A model generated the notes under the pieces. It saw nothing but the letters and a program-made list of their open reading frames with translations. It did not search any database and was not told the DNA's origin. Shown here piece after piece: positions 1 to 5,196 of a stretch of 5,196 nucleotides of DNA (position 1 is its first letter; each line of letters starts with the position of its first letter). Made by a program: the position numbers and the translations under genes. The stretch is from a bacterium (lineage in GTDB: Bacteria > Campylobacterota > Campylobacteria > Campylobacterales > Sulfurimonadaceae): the NCBI GenBank assembly GCA_018824795.1, contig JAHJFL010000034.1, forward strand, positions 1-5,196, given 5' to 3'.

Positions 1-560
1 AGAACTGAAACATAATAATTGTCTTTCTTTAAAACTCTTCTACAACTTATATTTGTTTTTTTATTCTCTCTTAGTACACAAAATGTTCCGTCATCATTTA
101 TAATCCATTTTCCAACTGGAACATCTCTTATTTTAGCTCCATTTTTTTGGTACAAAGATGCGATAACCCTGCCGTCTTTTTTAAATGTACTTCTATAAAA
201 GATACCATTTTTAGAATTTCTTGTAGTTCCTATCCTTGTCTTATCTACAAAAAGTTCTTTTACTTGAGAAGCATTTAAAAAAACAACTTTTTCATTTGTA
301 GCTACACTATTCTTCTCTACAGATAAAAGTTTTCCAAGCATATATCCTTTGTCTATTTTATACCAGACTTTTTTATCTGCATCTATTACATGCTGCAAGA
401 TTTCAACTTTGTCACCTTGTTTAACGTAGGCCACTTTTGGGCTTGTAAGTGACGGTTCTTCACGAACATTTGAGTTTTTCAATACAAGTGCCGACGTTGC
501 ATTGGCTAAAGTTATCATAAGCATACTTGCAAAAAGTATTTTAAAAATTTGTTGTATCAT
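1..560 (-). CDS. Secreted bacterial SH3-domain protein (3' end beyond the window)
   Basis: This open frame begins with two adjacent ATGs (563 and 560) and reads without a stop to the left edge, giving 186 residues from the second ATG. I prefer 560 because GGAG at 568-571 then lies 7 bases upstream, against 4 for 563. Residues 1-21 look like a Sec signal peptide: a lysine, then a hydrophobic core (ILFASMLMITLA), ending in the signal peptidase I motif Ala-Asn-Ala. Residues 24-80 fit a bacterial SH3 domain (SH3_3 type), with the typical N-V-R-E-E-P start and later V-W-Y-K-I and G-Y-M-L-G-K. Such domains usually bind cell-wall peptides or act as periplasmic adaptors. Residues 100-186 form a second module with G-K-W-x-x-x-D-D-G-T and two cysteines (Cys161, Cys173) that could form a disulfide after export; I do not recognise this module firmly. 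The gene is downstream of the five-gene operon in the same direction, with a gap that may separate it transcriptionally. Export and the SH3 call are fairly sure; the exact role is unknown. Confidence 0.8.
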   Translation of the reverse strand, partial: MIQQIFKILFASMLMITLANATSALVLKNSNVREEPSLTSPKVAYVKQGDKVEILQHVIDADKKVWYKIDKGYMLGKLLSVEKNSVATNEKVVFLNASQVKELFVDKTRIGTTRNSKNGIFYRSTFKKDGRVIASLYQKNGAKIRDVPVGKWIINDDGTFCVLRENKKTNISCRRVLKKDNYYVSV

Positions 561-565
561 CATAT

Positions 566-571
566 CTCTCC
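566..571 (-). promoter_or_regulatory. Ribosome binding site of the SH3-domain gene
   Basis: On the minus strand GGAGAG lies just before the two tandem ATG codons. The spacing from GGAG is 4 bases to the first ATG and 7 to the second, so the second (at 560) is the better start. It is one of the two clearest Shine-Dalgarno sites in the window. Confidence 0.6.
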
Positions 572-579
572 ATATCAGT

Positions 580-585
580 ATTTTA
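580..585 (-). promoter_or_regulatory. Possible -10 element for the SH3-domain gene
   Basis: TAAAAT on the minus strand lies about 17 bases before the tandem ATG codons, within a very AT-rich stretch. No convincing -35 box is seen, although Campylobacterota sigma-70 promoters often lack one. If it is used, the mRNA leader would be very short (about 10-15 bases), just enough for the GGAGAG site. AT-rich DNA yields such matches by chance, so this is only a candidate. Confidence 0.2.
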
Positions 586-594
586 AATTTTTCT

Positions 595-634
595 AAAAAG
601 GAACTTCTCTTGTGCCCACTTGTTTTGAGAGTTC
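595..634 (-). terminator. Candidate weak terminator or attenuator after the five-gene operon
   Basis: On the minus strand GAACTCTC (634-627) can pair with GAGAAGTTC (609-601), giving 8 base pairs with one bulged A and a 17-base loop. CTTTTT follows directly (600-595). The position, about 20 bases past the methyltransferase stop, suits a factor-independent terminator. The stem is short, has a bulge and a large loop, and the T run has only five bases, so any termination would be leaky. The CTCTC arm can also pair with an upstream GAGAG in a competing hairpin (626-642). Confidence 0.3.
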
Positions 635-654
635 TTCTCTCAGATTCAACACTT

Positions 655-1380
655 TTACTTTTTAACAGCTTGTATATATTTCAGTTCCCAGTTCATTGAG
701 ACACCATTGTTCTTTTGAGTGTAATCGAGATACTTTTTTATGCCATTTATCATAGTTTCTTGATTACAATTTGCACCAAATAATAAAGTACAAAATTCAC
801 TCATACTTTCTATATTGTCAAAATTCCAATGATACTTTTTGATTTCGTAAGATGTTTTAAAACCTGCTTCATTAAGTGATTTAATATCCTCAGTATTAAT
901 GAAAATCCCATCATGTCCCATTGGATTAACACTATTTATAAAAATATTTAAAAAATCACCAACAAATGAATTTTGCGCTACATCACCAATAGCCAAAACT
1001 CCATTTGGCTTTAGTATTCTATATGCTTCTTTATAGAATGGTAATCTATTTTCAAGATGATGAAGCCCAGATAATGAAAATATTCCGTCTAAATAATTAT
1101 CTTCAAATGGAGTATTGTCTATAGAGGCATTTATTATTGTCGAGTTGTCAATCTCACAAAACAAATTTGACGGATCTATATTGAAAAGTTTTATTGTTGA
1201 ATCCAGCTTATGTTTAAGATACTGACCACCGCTTGGAATATCAGCAATAATCTGTTCTGATTTTGGATTTAAAATATTTAATAACAGCTTAAACTCTTCA
1301 TCTCTGGCATGAGGATATTTCACCATTGCTTTATGATATAAATCTGCTCTGTTGTCAAATATCTCTTTATAACTAAACAT
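655..1380 (-). CDS. Class I SAM-dependent methyltransferase (Methyltransf_11-like)
   Basis: This 241-residue cytosolic protein has the class I methyltransferase layout. Motif I (SAM-binding loop) is I-I-A-D-I-P-S-G-G-Q-Y at 44-54. The acidic end of the second strand is F-N-I-D-P at 66-70. An acidic residue/P-F pair before the third strand falls in the N-T-P-F-E-D-N segment near 89-95, followed by L-D-G-I-F-S-L-S-G-L-H-H-L at 97-109. The post-motif helix and strand are R-I-L-K-P-N-G-V-L-A-I-G-D at 121-133. It should move a methyl group from S-adenosylmethionine to an acceptor that the sequence does not reveal. The start overlaps the end of the ATP-grasp gene by 8 bases, and the bases before the ATG (CTTCTC) offer no Shine-Dalgarno site, so translation probably depends on coupling. 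This is the last gene of the operon. G+C is about 29%, lower than the first three genes. The family call is strong; the substrate is unknown, though the neighbours suggest a product made or modified by the ATP-grasp and acetyltransferase enzymes. Confidence 0.88.
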   Translation of the reverse strand: MFSYKEIFDNRADLYHKAMVKYPHARDEEFKLLLNILNPKSEQIIADIPSGGQYLKHKLDSTIKLFNIDPSNLFCEIDNSTIINASIDNTPFEDNYLDGIFSLSGLHHLENRLPFYKEAYRILKPNGVLAIGDVAQNSFVGDFLNIFINSVNPMGHDGIFINTEDIKSLNEAGFKTSYEIKKYHWNFDNIESMSEFCTLLFGANCNQETMINGIKKYLDYTQKNNGVSMNWELKYIQAVKK

Positions 1381-2362
1381 GAGAAGAAGCTTTTTTATTT
1401 AAAAACTTTATAAAATCATTCATTAAATCAGAATTTATTTTTTGGAGATATTCTTTTTCATGGTTGCTAAATGGTCTCATGCAAACATTTGCTTCAAAAA
1501 GCACTATCTGCCCATTTGGCAGTATTGCACAATCTATCCCAAAAAAATCCAGCTTTAAATAGTTATAAATATATGTACAAAAATCATAAAATACTTTTGG
1601 TACATTTTCTAAAAAATCTTTTTCTTCCTTCATATATATCTTTTTATCCATCATTTTAAGTCTTGTATTTGAGTGAATTTTCCAAGAATCCGAAACTATT
1701 TGATGTCTTGGTAAGACAATTCCATCCAAAACAAAAAATCTAATTTTTCTGTACAAATTATCATCTGATTTAAAATCTATATATTCTGTAATAAAATATT
1801 CTTTTTCTCCATTGAGAGCATATTCACTAAATTCAACTTTGTCATAATCATCAATTTTTATTAAATCAACTCCCCCATGAGAAGAAACGCTGCGCATTAA
1901 AAAACTTTTACCACCAAAAAACTTATTAGCACTGCTAAGAATATCTTCTTTTGAGTTGGGCTTTATTCTATATGTTTTTGGAATCACAAATTGTTCAGTA
2001 GAGCTTAAATTTTGTGAAAGCTCATCTCTTTTTGTTTTAAATATATCTTTTGGTTTATTCAAAACAGTAGCTTTGAAATTTAATTTATCAAAAACAGTCA
2101 AAGAATTTTTATGAATCTCAGGATCACAAATCATATTTACTATCACATCTGGTTTAGTTTGAAGCTCTACTTTTAGAGTTTGCTTTTCTCCACCCAAATA
2201 GAGAGTGGTCATACTTGAATTCGGTATTTCTACATTTTCTAAAAAGGAGCTGTTTCCATCAAAAAAAAGTGAAAACTGTTTAAAAAAACCATCGTTGTAT
2301 AATACTTTTACATTGTTGTCATCAGGAATTCCCAAAACTTTAAGTATATTTAATGAATTCAT
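1373..2362 (-). CDS. ATP-grasp domain protein, probable carboxylate-amine ligase
   Basis: This 329-residue protein appears to be an ATP-grasp enzyme, a fold that activates a carboxylate as acyl phosphate and joins it to an amine or thiol. Residues 1-100 form a weakly conserved pre-ATP-grasp domain. The linker N-K-P-x-x-I-x-x-T-K-R-D at 102-113 resembles the N-x-P-x-x-V-x-x-T-x-R-D signature of ATP-grasp ligases. F-L-M-R-S-V-S-S-H-G-G at 154-164 provides the nucleotide-binding strand and glycine-rich loop. E-Y-I-D-F at 193-197 and Y-R-K-I-R-F-F at 204-210 form the central strands. F-F-G-I-D-C-A at 273-279 and L-F-E-A-N-V at 288-293 supply the expected metal-binding Asp277, Glu290 and Asn292. 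From memory, close relatives are often fused to or encoded near TPR proteins and have no known product. The ATG overlaps the acetyltransferase stop (ATGA, 4 bases) and has GGGAG 7 bases upstream. G+C is about 28%. Fold sure; substrates unknown. Confidence 0.85.
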   Translation of the reverse strand: MNSLNILKVLGIPDDNNVKVLYNDGFFKQFSLFFDGNSSFLENVEIPNSSMTTLYLGGEKQTLKVELQTKPDVIVNMICDPEIHKNSLTVFDKLNFKATVLNKPKDIFKTKRDELSQNLSSTEQFVIPKTYRIKPNSKEDILSSANKFFGGKSFLMRSVSSHGGVDLIKIDDYDKVEFSEYALNGEKEYFITEYIDFKSDDNLYRKIRFFVLDGIVLPRHQIVSDSWKIHSNTRLKMMDKKIYMKEEKDFLENVPKVFYDFCTYIYNYLKLDFFGIDCAILPNGQIVLFEANVCMRPFSNHEKEYLQKINSDLMNDFIKFLNKKASSHV

Positions 2363-2856
2363 CCTATTTCTCCCATCTTAAAAATTCCCTTAGCTTCATC
2401 AAATCTGACATACCAAAGCTGCAATCCTCTAGAACTTTTCCCGTGGTATATGTAACCTCTTTTAGTCATGTAGTTCGTATGCTCGCCCAAATGTGCTAGC
2501 TTCTTGTTTTCAAGTTCAAACACCAAGCCCTTTATTTGCTGTGCATATCTTTTTTTCAGTTCATTAAAATTGAGTTGCATAAGCTTTGTTCTAAGGACAT
2601 TACTTCCTCTATATTCTTTTTTAATAAACATTCTAAAGAAAAAGTATGCATTATCTTTTTCTGATAGATGATCTAGATACACAGTGCTTACTCCTACTAT
2701 CTCATCACCAAAGAGTATTAAAACTGAAACTTGTTCTACTCTTCTGACTGCTTCCTCAGCGGAGAGCACATGAGCATTTGTCCACATTCTGACAACACCC
2801 TCTTTCTCTTTTGGAGAGAGTGCTTCATAAACAAATTTTATCTCAAGATTTAGCAT
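2359..2856 (-). CDS. GNAT-like N-acetyltransferase family protein
   Basis: This 165-residue cytosolic protein has the size and layout of a GNAT acyltransferase, which moves an acetyl group from acetyl-CoA to an amine. Residues 43-60 (V-S-V-L-I-L-F-G-D-E-I-V-G-V-S) match the hairpin in which the enzyme's strands pass the substrate side. F-F-F-R-M-F-I-K-K-E-Y-R-G-S-N-V-L at 72-88 is the strand, pyrophosphate loop and helix of motif A; the usual R/Q-x-x-G-x-G/A is altered to Y-R-G-S-N-V, so CoA binding may be unusual. Y-M-T-K-R-G-Y at 129-135 resembles the C-terminal motif B segment. The start overlaps the previous gene by 14 bases and has the purine-rich AGAGAGAAGA directly before the ATG. G+C is about 37%, like its upstream neighbours. 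The acceptor is unknown. With a non-canonical loop, a diverged acyltransferase using another acyl-CoA or acyl-carrier donor is possible. The family call rests on fold pattern more than on exact motifs. Confidence 0.65.
   Translation of the reverse strand: MLNLEIKFVYEALSPKEKEGVVRMWTNAHVLSAEEAVRRVEQVSVLILFGDEIVGVSTVYLDHLSEKDNAYFFFRMFIKKEYRGSNVLRTKLMQLNFNELKKRYAQQIKGLVFELENKKLAHLGEHTNYMTKRGYIYHGKSSRGLQLWYVRFDEAKGIFKMGEIG
2370..2374 (-). promoter_or_regulatory. Ribosome binding site of the ATP-grasp gene
   Basis: GGGAG on the minus strand sits inside the last codons of the acetyltransferase gene, 7 bases before the ATP-grasp ATG. With the 4-base ATGA stop/start overlap, it supports this start and tightly coupled translation of the two genes. 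Confidence 0.6.
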
Positions 2857-4291
2857 TCTTCTCTCTTTTTAGTATCTCTAGAGAATTTTTAGCTTTTGCA
2901 TTTTTTGGGTCAAGTGCTAAGATTTTTTTGTACTCTTTCTCGGCAGCTTTAAAATCACCTTTTCTATAGTAAATATATCCCAGAGAATCGTAAGTCTCAA
3001 GTATGGAGGCATCTTTGTCCATTACATCTTTAAGTATGTCCAGTGCTTCATCAAATCTTCCTAAATCACCAAGGGCAACTGCCATGTTAAATGTGGCAGG
3101 CAAATAGTCACTCTGAATGGCAAGTGCTTTTTTAAACTCTTCTATTGCCTCTTCTTTTTTATTTTCATTGAAAAGGTCATTTCCTTTTTCAAAGAGAGGT
3201 GCAGCTCTCTCTAGCTGTGTCTCTGGCATTTTAATCTGTTCTATATCTTCGGATGCTATGAGATAGTTTCCTTTTGAATAGTCACTATCAAAGTCGAACA
3301 TCTCCATCTTGGCATGTGGAAGTACAGCGACTGCAAACACTTCATCTATTCCAGATGTAAACTCAATAAAGGAGACAATCTTCCCTGTTTTAATATTTAC
3401 AACCCAGACACCACTTACTCTTTTAGGTAGTTTAGTGATTTCCAATCCGCTGAAGGTTGCACTTTCTCTTACTTTTGAAAGACCTATAAACGCAAAGTCT
3501 CCCAGCATTGTAAGTCCTCTGGTAAATCCAGGAAGTCTTGTTACTTCTACTACTTTTTTTGTTTTAAAGTCATAGTAAGAAAGAGCGCCTTTGCCTGATT
3601 CAAGAAGCCAAAGTTTCTCTTGATGCCATCTTGGCGAGTGTGGCATACTGAGACCTTTTGCTAAAATCTTATTGGTTGTGATATCCATCAAGATTCCGCC
3701 ATTTGCTTTGTTGGCTCTCCATCCCAGTGGTTCATCTGTTTGTCCAAGTGCTGTTACATAGCGAGGTTCACCGTCCCTTGTACAAAAACCATTGAGATGA
3801 CATTTATCTATAGGCTGAAGAAGCGTTATAAAAGACGGTTTCCAAATAGGCTTGAAACTGCTGTTTGGCTCTTTTATACACAAACATGAAAACTTTGTGT
3901 TTATGAAGTAAAGTTCATCATTAGTATATTCCATCTCATGTATGTCAACATCTGCTGTAAAGTGAATATTTTGAGGGAGGTAACATGCATCATAAGTTTT
4001 TCCGTCTTCGAGTTTAGATGTAACTCCGCTGTAGTTTGCAAACTGGTAGATGCCATGACCTAAACCTGCCCATATTTTGCCACCTTTCGCGTACATTCCC
4101 ATAGGTCTTGCGAACTCTTTGTATCGTATGTCAAACTGATTGTTGTGTTGTCCCATAAGCATTATTTTACCGCTTTGGTACGTTGTCATAACTATAGTGG
4201 ATTTTATCTGTTTTAAAAACTCTACAATATTTGCAGAGTAGGTAAAGTCTATATTTTGCTCTTTTGGTTTATCTGTTTTTTGTTGACTCAT
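2843..4291 (-). CDS. TIGR03032/DUF4915 family protein with C-terminal TPR repeats
   Basis: This 482-residue protein has two parts. Residues about 18-352 match the TIGR03032 (DUF4915) family as I remember it: T-T-Y-Q-S-G-K at 36-42, A-R-P-M-G at 61-65, D-I-H-E at 116-119, F-I-N-T-K-F-S-C-L at 129-137, C-H-L-N-G-F at 164-169, R-Y-V-T-A-L-G at 177-183, M-P-H-S-P-R at 216-221, L-P-G-F-T-R-G-L at 253-260 and G-L-S-K-V-R-E at 270-276. Repeated short strand-turn-strand units suggest a beta-propeller. Residues about 363-464 hold three TPR units, near 363-396, 397-430 and 431-464, with typical A-x-x-x-F and alanine/glycine/tyrosine positions (for example D-S-L-G-Y-I-Y-Y-R-K-G-D-F). TPRs usually bind partner proteins. 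There is no signal peptide or membrane segment, so it should be cytosolic. The ATG overlaps the hydrolase gene by 23 bases; AAGG lies 11 bases upstream, a long spacing. The family has no known biochemical function. A scaffold or sensor for the downstream enzymes is an inference. Confidence 0.88.
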   Translation of the reverse strand: MSQQKTDKPKEQNIDFTYSANIVEFLKQIKSTIVMTTYQSGKIMLMGQHNNQFDIRYKEFARPMGMYAKGGKIWAGLGHGIYQFANYSGVTSKLEDGKTYDACYLPQNIHFTADVDIHEMEYTNDELYFINTKFSCLCIKEPNSSFKPIWKPSFITLLQPIDKCHLNGFCTRDGEPRYVTALGQTDEPLGWRANKANGGILMDITTNKILAKGLSMPHSPRWHQEKLWLLESGKGALSYYDFKTKKVVEVTRLPGFTRGLTMLGDFAFIGLSKVRESATFSGLEITKLPKRVSGVWVVNIKTGKIVSFIEFTSGIDEVFAVAVLPHAKMEMFDFDSDYSKGNYLIASEDIEQIKMPETQLERAAPLFEKGNDLFNENKKEEAIEEFKKALAIQSDYLPATFNMAVALGDLGRFDEALDILKDVMDKDASILETYDSLGYIYYRKGDFKAAEKEYKKILALDPKNAKAKNSLEILKREKNAKS

Positions 4292-5129
4292 CTGTTTTTA
4301 CGCCTTTTAAAAAATCTTTATATATTGCATCCCAGCAACAGCCGTGTGTTGCATCGTAAGTGAAGTATTTTACATTGTTTTTGTTTTCAAACTTATTGAA
4401 GTAAGAAAGAAACACCTCTTTTGGAACGATTTTGTCGTTGTTACCTATAAGATGGTACTGTGGTATGTTTTGTAACTCTTTTGTATAGTCAGCAGGATTA
4501 AGGGAACCATCAAGCGGTGAGATGTGATGTAACTCTGTCCATTTGTTCGTCTCTAAATTACCTGCAACCGTTATAATCCTGCTGATATCTTCTCTCTTTA
4601 CAGCGGTTAGTGCCGCTACCGCCGCACCGCCGGAGTATCCTATAAGAGTGAAGGAGCTGTTTTTATGATTTTTTTTAAGATTACTCAAGGCTTCATCAAA
4701 GCTTTGGATAATCTTAGTGTTAAATCTATGTGAAGTCCAATATTTATTTTCACAGATGCTTTGTTTTACATACTGGCAAGGTCTGGCAATATAAACTTTA
4801 CAGTTGCTCTTATCACTAAGCATAAGGGAAAGTCCCACAGGATTAAGCGGAGTCGGATTATCAGATATTCTGCGTTTGGTTATCCAAGAGAGACCATCAC
4901 CCTCTATGTATACTTTCATATCTTTGTTTTCACATTGTGAAAGTTTTTGCATACTGAAGAGATTGAAAGTGGAAGTTTTTAACTCTGTTTGTGTTACGGC
5001 TTTATCAAAAGAAAGATTTAAAGCCGTAGTTTTTCGTTCATCTAATGTGGGGATATGAGTACATCCATTCAAAAAGAACACACCCAAAAGAGACGAGTAA
5101 AGAATTTTTTTAAATGAATGCGTTAACAT
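4269..5129 (-). CDS. Lipoprotein alpha/beta hydrolase (serine hydrolase family)
   Basis: From the ATG at 5129 this is a 286-residue protein. Residues 1-23 form a lipoprotein signal: M-L-T-H-S-F-K-K, a hydrophobic core, then the lipobox L-N-G-C with Cys23 as the lipidated residue. It is therefore probably anchored in a membrane facing the periplasm. The body has an alpha/beta hydrolase pattern: E-G-D-G-L-S-W at 76-82, a conserved A-R-P-C-Q-Y near 115-120, the nucleophile elbow G-Y-S-G-G with Ser166, the acid Asp232 in G-N-N-D-K-I-V-P, and His262 in T-H-G-C-C-W. The triad is complete, so an active esterase, lipase or thioesterase is likely; the substrate is unknown. Several cysteines (including the C-C pair) could form disulfides outside the cytosol. 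An in-frame ATG at 5162 would add 11 residues (M-L-W-H-V-E-I-L-Y-E-K) in front of the signal. I reject it because it lengthens and acidifies the signal's n-region, has no visible Shine-Dalgarno site and lies inside a palindrome. The 5129 start also lacks a well-spaced Shine-Dalgarno site. It is the first gene of the operon and overlaps the next by 23 bases. Confidence 0.85.
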   Translation of the reverse strand: MLTHSFKKILYSSLLGVFFLNGCTHIPTLDERKTTALNLSFDKAVTQTELKTSTFNLFSMQKLSQCENKDMKVYIEGDGLSWITKRRISDNPTPLNPVGLSLMLSDKSNCKVYIARPCQYVKQSICENKYWTSHRFNTKIIQSFDEALSNLKKNHKNSSFTLIGYSGGAAVAALTAVKREDISRIITVAGNLETNKWTELHHISPLDGSLNPADYTKELQNIPQYHLIGNNDKIVPKEVFLSYFNKFENKNNVKYFTYDATHGCCWDAIYKDFLKGVKTDESTKNR

Positions 5130-5141
5130 TTTCTCATAGAG

Positions 5142-5171
5142 TATTTCCACATGCCATAGCATGTAGAAATA
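5142..5171. promoter_or_regulatory. 30-base near-perfect palindrome upstream of the operon
   Basis: Two arms, TATTTC-C-ACATGC and GCATGT-A-GAAATA, flank a 4-base centre (CATA). Twelve of thirteen arm positions pair, with a single C/A mismatch at 5148/5165. On the plus strand the stem is followed by TTTTT (5172-5176), the form of a factor-independent terminator, but no plus-strand gene lies to its left in the window. On the minus strand no T run follows. It sits 12 bases before the preferred start codon of the hydrolase gene and covers the alternative ATG at 5162. It could be an operator, an mRNA leader hairpin, or a terminator for antisense transcription. I see no clear -10/-35 pair in 5130-5196, so the operon promoter may lie further right. 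Confidence 0.5.
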
Positions 5172-5196
5172 TTTTTAGAAGCTAAACACATACTTC

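Noticed and set aside
561..654. Possible small precursor-peptide gene in the only sizeable gap
   Set aside because: On the minus strand I found no start codon with a ribosome site followed by a peptide of useful length; the gap is better explained by hairpins and a leader.
502..699. Plus-strand 65-residue open frame rich in Ile, Leu and Ser
   Set aside because: It is antisense to the SH3 gene start, the gap and the methyltransferase end, with no family signature. Its hydrophobic character is explained by the complementary signal-peptide and AT-rich sequence.
1471..1659. Plus-strand 62-residue open frame
   Set aside because: Antisense to the C-terminal catalytic part of the ATP-grasp gene, whose motifs are intact.
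590..2247. Shared 14-base string TTTTCTAAAAAGGA at about 590 and 2236
   Set aside because: It is A/T-rich low-complexity sequence, one copy is inside a coding region, and there is no further similarity around the copies.
3309..3575. Plus-strand 88-residue open frame
   Set aside because: It lies wholly antisense to the strongly conserved TIGR03032 region; no plausible domain and no sign of a ribosome site.
4804..5058. Plus-strand 84-residue open frame
   Set aside because: Antisense to the hydrolase gene, which has a full catalytic triad and lipobox; a shadow frame.
1..5196. CRISPR array, tRNA, insertion sequence or attachment site
   Set aside because: No spaced direct repeats, cloverleaf-like segments, transposase motifs or terminal inverted repeats were seen on either strand.

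Overview
The window is a compact, low-GC stretch in which every credible gene lies on the minus strand, so it reads from right to left. AT-rich coding, lysine/asparagine/isoleucine-rich proteins, tight head-to-tail gene packing and the style of the small secreted SH3 protein suggest a Campylobacterota genome (Sulfurimonas/Sulfurovum/Arcobacter-like). That assignment is an inference from style; there is no rRNA or other marker here.

Five genes form one continuous overlapping operon (about 5129 down to 655). In order of transcription they are: a lipoprotein alpha/beta hydrolase; a TIGR03032/DUF4915-type protein with a C-terminal TPR array; a GNAT-like acetyltransferase; an ATP-grasp ligase-like enzyme; and a class I SAM-dependent methyltransferase. 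Neighbouring reading frames overlap by 23, 14, 4 and 8 bases, so co-transcription and translational coupling are very likely. After a 94-base gap (561-654, counted from the start codon chosen here) holding possible hairpins and a weak promoter, a sixth minus-strand gene begins. It encodes an exported SH3-domain protein and runs off the left edge.

Three families of transferase or ligase (acyl transfer, ATP-dependent ligation, methyl transfer) sit beside a beta-propeller-like TIGR03032 protein with a protein-interaction TPR tail. This looks like a small biosynthetic or modification cassette: ligate, acylate and methylate an unknown small molecule, peptide or protein side chain. No precursor peptide, transporter or resistance gene is visible in the window, and the substrate cannot be named. 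The hydrolase at the head may be part of the pathway or simply share the promoter.

Base composition changes inside the operon. By hand count the first three genes are about 37-39% G+C, while the ATP-grasp and methyltransferase genes are about 28-29%, with the break at the 4-base junction near 2360. A 30-base near-perfect palindrome lies at 5142-5171, just upstream of the preferred first start codon. No tRNA, rRNA, CRISPR array or insertion sequence was seen.
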